Shown: positions 1 to 6,062, numbered from the stretch's first letter. The stretch: 6,062 bases of DNA from JAPYTU01 sp036166735 (GCA_036166735.1 JAYZHG010000060.1:1-6062); one strand, 5' to 3'. Made by a program: numbers and translations. The notes: generated by a model not told the origin, from the letters alone.

Positions 1-33
1 GAGATAGCTAGAAGAGAAAGAATGAAAAATTAG
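1..33 (+). CDS. C-terminal tail of an unidentified upstream gene (partial)
   Basis: Frame 1 is open from the window edge and reads EIARRERMKN followed by TAG at 31-33. The other two plus-strand frames hit a stop within the first four codons. The charged, Arg/Lys-rich ending is typical of a real C-terminus. The inverted repeat that starts 22 bases after the stop is where a transcription terminator would be expected. Ten residues are too few to assign a family, so no function is given. The reading could be chance, because only 30 coding bases are visible. Confidence 0.4.
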   Translation, partial: EIARRERMKN

Positions 34-55
34 TTAAGTTATTCGTGTTGAAAAT

Positions 56-86
56 AAATTAAGAAATGATTATTATTTCTTAATTT
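56..86 (+). terminator. 12-bp perfect inverted repeat, likely AT-rich stem-loop terminator
   Basis: The left arm AAATTAAGAAAT (56-67) and right arm ATTTCTTAATTT (75-86) are exact reverse complements around a 7-base loop (68-74). The hairpin starts 22 bases after the stop of the upstream tail and ends 15 bases before the ATG of the DUF4199 gene. The right arm ends in a short T run (84-87), as a weak intrinsic terminator would, but the stem has only one G-C pair and no long U tract follows. It could instead be an operator overlapping the DUF4199 promoter; its symmetry fits either reading. Confidence 0.5.
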
Positions 87-101
87 TATAAAAAATTACA
101 A

Positions 102-659
102 ATGATGGAATCAAATACAATTAATTACAAAGAAGAAATTTTAAAAAGTGGGATTATGCTTGCTGGTGTTTCTATTATTCTGACTATGCTAACCTATATG
201 ATTAATGTTGAACTTATGGTAGAGTGGTGGTTTGGGATTTTAAGTCTAATTATATCTGTGGGTTTATTAATATATCTTGGAATTAATTATAGAAATAGTA
301 TAGGTGGAATTTTGTCGTATGGCAACGCTTTAAAATATTCTATTTTGGTAATGATGGTATCATATGTAATTGGGATATGCTTTCAGATTTTGTTGTATAC
401 TGTTATAGATCCAGACTTACCAGAAGTAATGACAGATTTATCAATTGAAAAAAGTGTTGAAATGATGGAGAATTTTGGCGCTCCTCAAGAAACAATAGAT
501 GCATCAATTCCAGCCATTGAAGAAGCAATAAAAAATTCGACGACTCCATCTGGTATTTTAAAATCTAGTCCTTGGGGATTATTATTTGTAGGATTGTTTT
601 CTTTATTTACAGCAATTTTTATTAAAAGAAATGAACCCGTCTCTGATCGCATGAATTAA
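102..659 (+). CDS. DUF4199 family integral membrane protein
   Basis: This is a 185-residue protein with four predicted membrane helices at about residues 17-35, 43-60, 78-100 and 157-174. A soluble segment of roughly 55 residues lies between helices 3 and 4. That segment carries the stretch most typical of DUF4199 proteins: VIDPDLPEVM (101-110), then an Ile-Glu-Lys helix and MMENFGAP (121-128). Family members are small inner-membrane proteins of unknown function, found mainly in Bacteroidota; no catalytic residues are evident. Length and topology are normal for the family, so it looks intact. The start is one of two adjacent ATGs (102 or 105), with no Shine-Dalgarno. The TAA stop (657-659) overlaps the stop of the opposite-strand gene. 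Family assignment is by recognition of these motifs, not by a search. Confidence 0.85.
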   Translation: MMESNTINYKEEILKSGIMLAGVSIILTMLTYMINVELMVEWWFGILSLIISVGLLIYLGINYRNSIGGILSYGNALKYSILVMMVSYVIGICFQILLYTVIDPDLPEVMTDLSIEKSVEMMENFGAPQETIDASIPAIEEAIKNSTTPSGILKSSPWGLLFVGLFSLFTAIFIKRNEPVSDRMN

Positions 660-1229
660 ATTAAATTTTTAAAAATATAGTTTAGTTCAGAGGCAATCTT
701 TAAACAAATAGCATCATATTTTTTTTCTTCATTAACAGTGCCATCATATATTTTAGGATCTTGAAAATACAGTTTTAAATTTAATGATACTCTTAAAGTA
801 ATGGGGCATGAAGCGTCAGCATCAGAACATGTCATTATAGAAATAAAATTTATATTTTCAATTTCTTTTAACAGTTTAGATGAAAGATTTATTTTTCGGT
901 TATTGTAATTTATTTGATAGGATGATTTTTTTTTTTGAAACATTAAATCCTATCCTTTTTATTGATTCTATAACTTGGAAGTATACTTTTGTCTTAATCA
1001 TCCCTGCTGAATAGATATTAATTTGTTTGTTGTAATGAATGGCTAGAATTTCTCCCCAAAATTGAGCAAATTGACTTCTTCTGGAGTTGTGATTACAAAT
1101 AAATACTAAATTTAATTTTCTTTTTTGAGTAAAAGAATTAATCCCATCTATAATGGTATGTAGTCTTTTTTTGGATTCATCATTAGGTTTAAATTTTTCA
1201 ATTTTTGAAATGTATTTTTTTATTATCAT
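656..1229 (-). pseudogene. Arsenate reductase / LMW protein-tyrosine phosphatase homologue, frameshifted at a poly(A) tract
   Basis: Two overlapping minus-strand frames (1229 to 900 and 943 to 656) encode the two halves of one protein. Dropping one A from the 11-base A tract (926-936) joins them into about 190 residues, close to the usual length of about 200. The first half has the phosphatase P-loop CNHNSRRS with nucleophile Cys45 and Arg51. The second half has TCSDADASCP, with Cys134 and Cys141 in joined numbering, and the acid motif QDP at Asp157. These three cysteines match the catalytic and relay cysteines (Cys10, Cys82, Cys89) of thioredoxin-coupled ArsC, which reduces arsenate to arsenite in the cytoplasm. 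As written, the frame stops after residue 109 and loses both relay cysteines. It may be a true pseudogene, a sequencing indel, or a gene rescued by polymerase slippage. No arsR or exporter gene is nearby, so the substrate is uncertain. Confidence 0.85.
926..936 (-). other. A11 homopolymer (T11 on the plus strand) at the frameshift point
   Basis: Eleven consecutive T on the plus strand read as A11 in the reductase message. It is the longest single-base run I counted in the window; the intact genes tolerate runs up to about 9. Upstream, the frame reads GTT TCA AAA AAA AAA ATC and soon stops. With ten A it reads GTT TCA AAA AAA AAA TCA TCC and continues to the natural end. Removing one base (or adding two) restores the frame; a ribosomal -1 shift would not. 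Confidence 0.8.
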
Positions 1230-1259
1230 GAAATTTTAATTTTCTAGTATTTTAACAAT

Positions 1260-1314
1260 TTTTTGCATCATTTTATCGATTTCTAAGGTTATTTAATAGT
1301 TAAATTTGCAAAAA
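1260..1314. promoter_or_regulatory. Divergent intergenic region with spaced inverted repeat TTTTTGCA / TGCAAAAA
   Basis: The 93-base gap between the reductase start (1229, -) and moxR (1323, +) must hold both promoters. Within it, TTTTTGCA (1260-1267) and TGCAAAAA (1307-1314) are exact reverse complements separated by 39 bases. The right copy overlaps the end of the moxR -7 candidate and also forms the 8-base palindrome TTTGCAAA (1305-1312). A regulator bound to both arms could act on both genes, but in DNA this AT-rich an 8-base match can be chance. I found no convincing promoter for the reductase itself. Confidence 0.25.
1301..1308 (+). promoter_or_regulatory. Bacteroidota-type -7 element upstream of moxR
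   Basis: TAAATTTG matches the TAnnTTTG -7 consensus of flavobacterial housekeeping promoters exactly. It lies 14 bases before the moxR ATG, implying a very short leader. I could not find the expected -33 TTG at 17-23 bases upstream; the nearest TTG (1263-1265) is 35 bases away. The match is therefore half of a promoter and is supported mainly by its position. Confidence 0.45.
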
Positions 1315-1322
1315 TTATTTTT

Positions 1323-2285
1323 ATGTCAAAAAATTATAATAAAATTCAAAATGTATTTGAGGAGGTGGGAAAAATTGTAGTAGGTCAGGATTATATGGTG
1401 AGAAGATTAATGATGGGTCTTTTTACTCAGGGTCATATCCTTCTTGAGGGTGTCCCTGGTCTTGCAAAAACACTCACTATAAATACCCTTGCTAATGTGT
1501 TGAAGCTTGATTTTAAAAGGATTCAATTTACTCCTGATTTGTTGCCTTCAGATGTTATAGGAACTATGATTTATAATCAAAAGAAAACTACTTTTGAAGT
1601 AAAAAAAGGTCCTGTTTTTTCAAATATTATTTTAGCAGATGAAATAAATAGATCTCCGGCAAAAGTTCAATCTGCGCTCTTAGAATCAATGCAAGAAAAA
1701 CAAGTTACAATAGGTGATAATACATATAAATTGGATCACCCATTTTTAGTATTAGCAACTCAAAATCCTATTGATCAAGAAGGAACATATCCACTACCTG
1801 AAGCTCAAAGAGATAGATTTATGATGAAATTAAATGTTAATTATCCATCAAAACAAGAAGAATTAAAAATAATGAGGAGAATGTCAGATTTAAATTTTAA
1901 TAATAAAATAAAAACCATTCTTACAAAAAAGGATATTAATTCAATACAAAATGAAATAAATAATATTTCTCTTTCTGAGTCTATAGAGAAGTATTTAATA
2001 GAAATAGTATTTGCAACAAGAAATCCTAAATCTATTGGACTTGAGGATGCGGCTAATTATATTTCTTTTGGAGCTTCTCCTAGAGCAAGTATTAATCTTG
2101 TCCTTGCCTCTAAGGCTAATGCATTTTTTCAAAATAGAGATTATATAACTCCTGAAGATGTAAAAGAAATCGCATATGATGTATTAAATCATAGAATAAT
2201 ATTGAATTATGAAGCTGAGGCTGAAGGTGTTAATACGAAAGAAATTGTTATGAGTATCTTAAATAAGATTGAAATAAATAATTAA
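1323..2285 (+). CDS. moxR: MoxR family AAA+ ATPase
   Basis: This is a complete 320-residue cytoplasmic AAA+ ATPase with every expected motif: Walker A GVPGLAKT (43-50), Walker B ILADEINR (103-110), sensor 1 ATQNP (145-149), the EAQRDRF block with the arginine finger (160-166), and sensor 2 GASPRAS with Arg254 (250-256). The C-terminal helical lid ends near residue 310. MoxR proteins form rings that use ATP to remodel or activate partner proteins, often DUF58 or von Willebrand factor A proteins encoded next door. No such partner is present here: the gene stands alone between two opposite-strand genes. The ATG at 1323 gives an N-terminus in line with the family; no Shine-Dalgarno is seen, and a -7 element lies just upstream. 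The stop is 7 bases from the stop of the convergent neighbour. Client proteins cannot be inferred from this window. Confidence 0.95.
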   Translation: MSKNYNKIQNVFEEVGKIVVGQDYMVRRLMMGLFTQGHILLEGVPGLAKTLTINTLANVLKLDFKRIQFTPDLLPSDVIGTMIYNQKKTTFEVKKGPVFSNIILADEINRSPAKVQSALLESMQEKQVTIGDNTYKLDHPFLVLATQNPIDQEGTYPLPEAQRDRFMMKLNVNYPSKQEELKIMRRMSDLNFNNKIKTILTKKDINSIQNEINNISLSESIEKYLIEIVFATRNPKSIGLEDAANYISFGASPRASINLVLASKANAFFQNRDYITPEDVKEIAYDVLNHRIILNYEAEAEGVNTKEIVMSILNKIEINN

Positions 2286-2292
2286 TTTGATT

Positions 2293-2934
2293 TTATATAT
2301 TATTATATGCAGCTTTAGCCTCATCTAATTCTTCATATAATTTTTCTAATGATATTTTTAAAGCTACTTTTTTAGATTCATTTTTTTGAAATAGTTTATA
2401 AAAAAACATTGAGTTTATTTCTAAATATTTAGGATTTTTGCGAATTAATTTATTTTGTTTTTTATCAATTTTTTTGATGTCGGATTCAATTTCTTTTATA
2501 TAATCATTGATGTATCTTTTTTTTAGAATCTTTTTGATTGATAACAATAAATTTTTTATAATTAATTTATTTTCTTCTTCTTCTTTCTCCTTCATATCAG
2601 TCACATAAATAAAGGATCGTTTATTTTTTTTAACAATTAAACTGTTTAGTTTTAATTGTTCATTTTTATTTTTTATTGTATGCAGTAATATTTTTTTTTC
2701 TTTTGTTAATGAACCTAATTCTGAGTAAAATTTTTCTATTTCATAGGTTATAATTTTTAATGGCATTAGACACGAAAAAGATTGTGAATTATATTTTGAA
2801 TCATTGAATTCTTGTTGCGATATTTCTATTTCTGAAAAAAGTATATTTGGTATTTTAATTTTTTCACCAAATGAAATTAAGGGTAGAATAATTAAAAAAA
2901 TTGTATTTCTAAAAAAAGAATTTAATTGCATCAT
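2293..2934 (-). CDS. Exported lysine-rich helical protein of unknown function
   Basis: I do not recognise a family in this 213-residue protein. An uninterrupted frame of this length in DNA this AT-rich argues for a real gene, and it fills exactly the space between two plus-strand genes. The N-terminus looks like a Sec signal peptide: Arg9, a hydrophobic core TIFLIILPLI (11-20), and a small-residue site SFG with likely cleavage after Gly23. There is no lipobox cysteine. The mature part is very rich in Lys, Glu, Ile and Leu, with long charged helices at about 63-100, 115-165 and 183-210, some probably coiled coil; an acidic run KEKEEEE lies at 115-121. Its only cysteine is Cys55. It could be a periplasmic or outer-membrane-associated protein. 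Two ATGs (2934, 2931) are possible starts. It is divergent from the epimerase gene, with only 38 bases between their starts. Confidence 0.7.
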   Translation of the reverse strand: MMQLNSFFRNTIFLIILPLISFGEKIKIPNILFSEIEISQQEFNDSKYNSQSFSCLMPLKIITYEIEKFYSELGSLTKEKKILLHTIKNKNEQLKLNSLIVKKNKRSFIYVTDMKEKEEEENKLIIKNLLLSIKKILKKRYINDYIKEIESDIKKIDKKQNKLIRKNPKYLEINSMFFYKLFQKNESKKVALKISLEKLYEELDEAKAAYNNI

Positions 2935-2957
2935 TAAATTTACAATTACGTCTTATA

Positions 2958-2965
2958 AATATTTG
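2958..2965 (+). promoter_or_regulatory. Weak -7-like element upstream of the epimerase gene
   Basis: AATATTTG differs from TAnnTTTG at one defined base and ends 7 bases before the ATG at 2973. It shares the 8-mer ATTTGCAA (2961-2968) with the moxR upstream region (1304-1311). No -33 TTG lies at normal spacing. The 38-base spacer must also hold the start region of the opposite gene, so promoters probably overlap coding sequence here. Confidence 0.3.
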
Positions 2966-2972
2966 CAATAAT

Positions 2973-3890
2973 ATGAAATCTATTTTAATTTCTGGTGGTA
3001 CTGGATTAATTGGAAAAAAACTTATATCTCAATTAGATATTGATTTATATAAAATCATTGTTCTTACTAGAAGAAAATCCTATATAAAAAAAGGAATTCA
3101 TTTTATGAATTGGGATCCTGATAATAATAAATTGGATTTAACTAAAATAAATGAGTTAGATACGATTATCAATTTAGTAGGGGAATCTATTGATAAAAAA
3201 AGATGGACAAAAAAACAAAAATTAAATATTTATAATAGTAGAATTAAAACCACCCAATTATTATTTAGTAAAATCAAGGAATTAGAGATTTTGCCAAAAC
3301 ATATTATTTCAGCTTCAGCGATAGCAATTTATAAATCAAACACAAAAGAATCCCAAAAGGAAGAAAGTATATTTGAAGATGATTATTTAGCTCGAGTTGT
3401 TAAGAATTGGGAAAAAGAAAATATTAAATTTAAATCTTTAGGAATCAGAACAGTAATTTTAAGAATAGGAATTGTGTTGTCTAATCATGGAGGGATTTTA
3501 AAAAAATTATTTCCGATATTTAAATTAGGATTAGGAGTCCCTTTGGGAAGTGGGAAACAGATAATGAGTTGGATTCATATTGATGATTTGGTTAGAATGA
3601 TTTTATATTGTAAAAAACATCATAATATTAGAGGATTTATAAATGCAGTTTCTCCCATTCCAGTTAGTAATAGTTGTTTTACTAATTGTTTATCTAAAAC
3701 ATTAGGTGTAATCAGATATCCTTCATTTGTTAAAGCGCCATCTATAATTATTAAAATTTTATTTGGTGAAGTAGCTAATGTAATTTTTAATGGCAAAAAT
3801 GTATCTTCTAAAAAAATTGAAGATTTAAAATTTAAATTTTTGTATAAAAATTTAGATGATGCATTAATAGATTTTTATTGTAAAAAGTAA
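2973..3890 (+). CDS. TIGR01777 family NAD(P)-dependent epimerase (YfcH/SDR39U1-like)
   Basis: This is a complete 305-residue atypical extended short-chain dehydrogenase, a cytoplasmic Rossmann-fold enzyme of about normal family length. The N-terminus has the nucleotide-binding loop GGTGLIG (8-14). Family blocks follow in order: NLVGESI (67-73) with KKRW (75-78), SRIKTTQLL (89-97), ISASAIAIY (112-120), WEKE (146-149), LRIGIVLS with a GG pair (163-174), LGLGVPLGSGKQ and SWIHIDDL (185-206), and the C-terminal DUF1731-like part from about 250. The Gly that usually follows the active-site-region Tyr (YG) is Lys121 here, and the usual Gly before the FxF near the end is also absent. The substrate is not known for most of the family, including YfcH. 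The stop lies 7 bases before uvrA, so the two are probably co-transcribed. The ATG at 2973 places the Rossmann loop at the expected residue 8. Confidence 0.9.
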   Translation: MKSILISGGTGLIGKKLISQLDIDLYKIIVLTRRKSYIKKGIHFMNWDPDNNKLDLTKINELDTIINLVGESIDKKRWTKKQKLNIYNSRIKTTQLLFSKIKELEILPKHIISASAIAIYKSNTKESQKEESIFEDDYLARVVKNWEKENIKFKSLGIRTVILRIGIVLSNHGGILKKLFPIFKLGLGVPLGSGKQIMSWIHIDDLVRMILYCKKHHNIRGFINAVSPIPVSNSCFTNCLSKTLGVIRYPSFVKAPSIIIKILFGEVANVIFNGKNVSSKKIEDLKFKFLYKNLDDALIDFYCKK

Positions 3891-3897
3891 TTTTTTA

Positions 3898-6062
3898 ATG
3901 AAAAATCATATAGAAATATTAGGTGCTAGAGAAAATAATCTTAAGAATATAGATTTAAAGTTTAAAAAAAATAATCTTATAGTTATTACTGGAGTATCTG
4001 GTAGTGGAAAGAGTTCATTAGCATTTAATACAATTTATGCTGAAGGTCAAAGAAGGTATATGGAAAGCTTTTCTGCTTATGCAAGATCTTTTATTGGAGA
4101 AATTCAAAGGCCAGACCTTGATAAAATTAATGGTCTTTCACCTGTTATTTCGATAGAGCAAAAAACGACTTCAAAAAATCCGAGGTCTACTGTTGGAACT
4201 TTAACTGAGATATATGATTTTTTAAGACTTTTATATGCTAGAGCCTCTATAGCTTATTCTTATTTGTCTGGTAAGCGAATGATAAAACAAAATAAAGAAC
4301 AAATAATTAATAGTGTAAAAAAAGATTTTTTAAATAAAACGGTTTCAATTTTAGCTCCTGTTGTTAAAAGTCGAAAGGGACATTATAAGGAATTATTTCA
4401 AAAAATTAGGAAAAAAGGATTTGCTAATGTTAGAATAGATGGAAAGATTGTTGAAATAACAAAAAATTTGCAATTGGATAGATATTCAATTCATGATATT
4501 GAAATTGTAGTAGATAAGTTGGAAATAGAAGAAAATAATAATCAGAGACTTTTAAATTCTATATCTATAGCATTAAAAAGGGGAGATGGTACGATGTATA
4601 TTTTAGATAATAATAACTCTAGTTTTTATTCAAAAAACTTAGTCGATCCAAGTACAGGATTATCTTTTAATGATCCTTCGCCTAATAGTTTTTCATTTAA
4701 TTCACCATATGGCTGGTGTGAATCATGTAAGGGACTAGGAATTGTTGATGAAGTTTTAAAAGATCTTATTATTGAGGATTATGATAAAAGTATAAGTAGA
4801 GGAGGTATTATTCCATTAGGTCCATATAAGGATGTCTGGATTTTTAAAAAAATACAATCTATTTTAAAAAAACACAAACTTGATATTTCTAGTCCTATAA
4901 AAGAAATACCAGAAAAAATTTTAGATATTATCTTATATGGAGATGATCATGATGTAGCTGTTAATTCAAAAAAATATCCTGGAACACTATGGTATGTAAA
5001 GTATCATGGTGTAATTGATTTTATGAAAAAAAGTAAAGATGTGAAATCTAAAAAAATTCAAGAATTTATGAATGATTTTTTTTTAAAAAAGAAATGTTCT
5101 GTATGTAATGGAGATAGATTAAAAAAAGAGTCTTTGCATTTTAAAATTAATAATAAAAATATTTCTGAATTAAATCAGATGGACATTAAAACTTTTTCAA
5201 GTTGGTTAAATAATGCTGAAAAAAAATTAAATGGAGCACAAAAAATTATTGCAAAACCTATATTTAAAGAAATATCTCAGAGAATAGAGTTCTTATTAAA
5301 TTTAGGACTTACATATTTAAGTCTTGATAGACCTCTTAAATCTCTTTCAGGTGGTGAAGCTCAAAGAATTAGACTTGCAACTCAAATAGGAACCCAGTTA
5401 GTCGGTGTGTTATATATTTTAGATGAACCTAGTATAGGTTTACATCAAAGAGATAATATTAAACTCATTAAGTCATTGAAAAAGTTAAGAGATTTAGGAA
5501 ACACTATTATAGTCGTGGAACATGATAGAGATATGATGTTACAAGCAGATAATATAATTGATATAGGTCCTGGTCCTGGTGTGGATGGAGGAAAAATTGT
5601 AGCTAAGGGGAATCCACAAGAATTTTTAAATTTAAAATCTCTTACTTCTAAGTTTTTGAGGAGAGAATTAGATATTAAAATTCCTATCATTAGAAGAAAA
5701 GGAAATGGAAAATTTTTAAAAATTTTTGGAGCTGAGGGAAATAATTTAAAAAAAATAAATTGTTCTATCCCTCTGGGACTTATGATATCCTTAACAGGCG
5801 TGTCGGGTAGTGGAAAATCAACATTAATTCATGAAACAATTTCTCCAATATTAAAATCTCATATAAATAAATCAAGAAAAATTCCACTTAAATATTTTTC
5901 GTGTGAAGGAAAAGAATATTTGAATAAAATAATTGAAGTAGATCAGTCTCCAATTGGAAGAACACCAAGATCAAATCCAGCAACTTATACGGGGGTTTTT
6001 ACTGATATAAGAAATTTATTTGCTTCATTGCCAGAGTCTAAAATTAGAGGATTAAAACAAGG
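3898..6062 (+). CDS. uvrA: Excinuclease ABC subunit A (UvrA), partial at the window end
   Basis: The frame is open from ATG 3898 to the edge, giving 721 codons of an expected total of about 940. UvrA is the damage-sensing ABC-type ATPase that loads UvrB in nucleotide excision repair. The first nucleotide-binding domain has Walker A GVSGSGKS (32-39), SAYARSF (59-65), SPVISIEQKT (81-90), signature LSGGEAQR (483-490), Walker B YILDEPSIGLH (506-516) and EHDRD (541-545). The second begins with GVSGSGKST (634-642) and reaches DQSPIGRTPRSNPATYTG (682-699) before the cut. CESC (274-277) lies in the first zinc module, but the partner CxxC expected near 247-250 is missing (Asn247, Asp250). A second pair, CSVC (400-403), precedes the conserved GDRL. 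The start agrees with the conserved family N-terminus (IEILGARENNL). It follows the epimerase stop by 7 bases with no Shine-Dalgarno. The cut removes the second signature, Walker B and the second zinc finger. Confidence 0.97.
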   Translation, partial: MKNHIEILGARENNLKNIDLKFKKNNLIVITGVSGSGKSSLAFNTIYAEGQRRYMESFSAYARSFIGEIQRPDLDKINGLSPVISIEQKTTSKNPRSTVGTLTEIYDFLRLLYARASIAYSYLSGKRMIKQNKEQIINSVKKDFLNKTVSILAPVVKSRKGHYKELFQKIRKKGFANVRIDGKIVEITKNLQLDRYSIHDIEIVVDKLEIEENNNQRLLNSISIALKRGDGTMYILDNNNSSFYSKNLVDPSTGLSFNDPSPNSFSFNSPYGWCESCKGLGIVDEVLKDLIIEDYDKSISRGGIIPLGPYKDVWIFKKIQSILKKHKLDISSPIKEIPEKILDIILYGDDHDVAVNSKKYPGTLWYVKYHGVIDFMKKSKDVKSKKIQEFMNDFFLKKKCSVCNGDRLKKESLHFKINNKNISELNQMDIKTFSSWLNNAEKKLNGAQKIIAKPIFKEISQRIEFLLNLGLTYLSLDRPLKSLSGGEAQRIRLATQIGTQLVGVLYILDEPSIGLHQRDNIKLIKSLKKLRDLGNTIIVVEHDRDMMLQADNIIDIGPGPGVDGGKIVAKGNPQEFLNLKSLTSKFLRRELDIKIPIIRRKGNGKFLKIFGAEGNNLKKINCSIPLGLMISLTGVSGSGKSTLIHETISPILKSHINKSRKIPLKYFSCEGKEYLNKIIEVDQSPIGRTPRSNPATYTGVFTDIRNLFASLPESKIRGLKQ

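Noticed and set aside
656..943. The downstream reductase fragment as an independent 95-residue gene starting at ATG 943
   Set aside because: Its first residues overlap the upstream frame across the A tract, and its cysteine motifs belong to the same enzyme as the upstream half; it is better explained as one frameshifted gene.
1236..1271. 11-codon minus-strand frame (MMQKIVKILEN, stop) just upstream of the reductase ATG and in the same frame
   Set aside because: It could be a leader peptide or an N-terminal extension cut by a stop, but the ATG at 1229 already gives the N-terminus expected for the family, and so short a frame is common by chance in AT-rich DNA.
2286..2310. TA-rich partial palindrome at the moxR/hypothetical convergent junction as a bidirectional terminator
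   Set aside because: Only short, imperfect TA pairing is visible, mostly inside coding sequence, with no stable stem or flanking T run.
5076..5084. T9 run in uvrA as a second frameshift site
   Set aside because: The uvrA frame continues correctly on both sides of the run, with conserved motifs before and after it.
5445..5690. 81-codon open frame on the minus strand
   Set aside because: It lies wholly inside uvrA, opposite the conserved Walker B to H-loop region, and its translation shows no family features; it is an antisense shadow.
1..6062. CRISPR array, tRNA/rRNA, insertion sequence, phage or toxin-antitoxin signals
   Set aside because: I scanned by eye for regular direct repeats, tRNA-like arms, transposase motifs and paired small genes and saw none; a covariance-model and repeat search would be the decisive test.

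Overview
The window looks like a piece of a low-GC (by eye roughly 25-30% G+C), tightly packed Bacteroidota genome, most likely from the Flavobacteriia. Four things support this. A DUF4199-type membrane protein is present, a family known mainly from Bacteroidota. The ArsC/LMW-phosphatase homologue carries the CNHNSRRS and TCSDADxxCP motifs of the Bacteroidota branch. No gene start has a Shine-Dalgarno sequence. One promoter candidate matches the flavobacterial -7 consensus TAnnTTTG. The species cannot be named from the sequence alone.

Layout from left to right: the last codons of an unidentified gene (1-33, +); an AT-rich 12-bp perfect inverted repeat (56-86); a DUF4199 membrane protein (102-659, +); a thioredoxin-type arsenate reductase/LMW phosphatase homologue (656-1229, -) whose frame is broken by an 11-base A/T homopolymer; a 93-bp divergent intergenic region with a probable moxR promoter; a complete MoxR-family AAA+ ATPase (1323-2285, +); an unrecognised exported lysine-rich, helical protein (2293-2934, -); a 38-bp divergent spacer; a complete TIGR01777/YfcH-type SDR epimerase (2973-3890, +); and, 7 bases downstream, uvrA (3898 to the window end, +), cut by the edge at about three quarters of its length. 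Strands alternate along the first five genes. Both convergent junctions are extremely short: one has overlapping stop codons and the other a 7-bp gap. No stretch above 300 bases lacks a gene.

The genes do not form one obvious pathway. UvrA (nucleotide excision repair) and the epimerase probably share a transcript. MoxR is normally a chaperone-like ATPase working with von Willebrand/DUF58 proteins, but here it stands alone. The arsenate-reductase homologue has no arsR or arsenite exporter in view. I found no tRNA, rRNA, CRISPR array, insertion sequence or phage gene, and nothing that amounts to a new multi-gene system. The items most worth a second look are the poly(A) frameshift in the reductase gene, the unknown exported protein, the missing half of the first UvrA zinc site, and the inverted repeat upstream of the DUF4199 gene.
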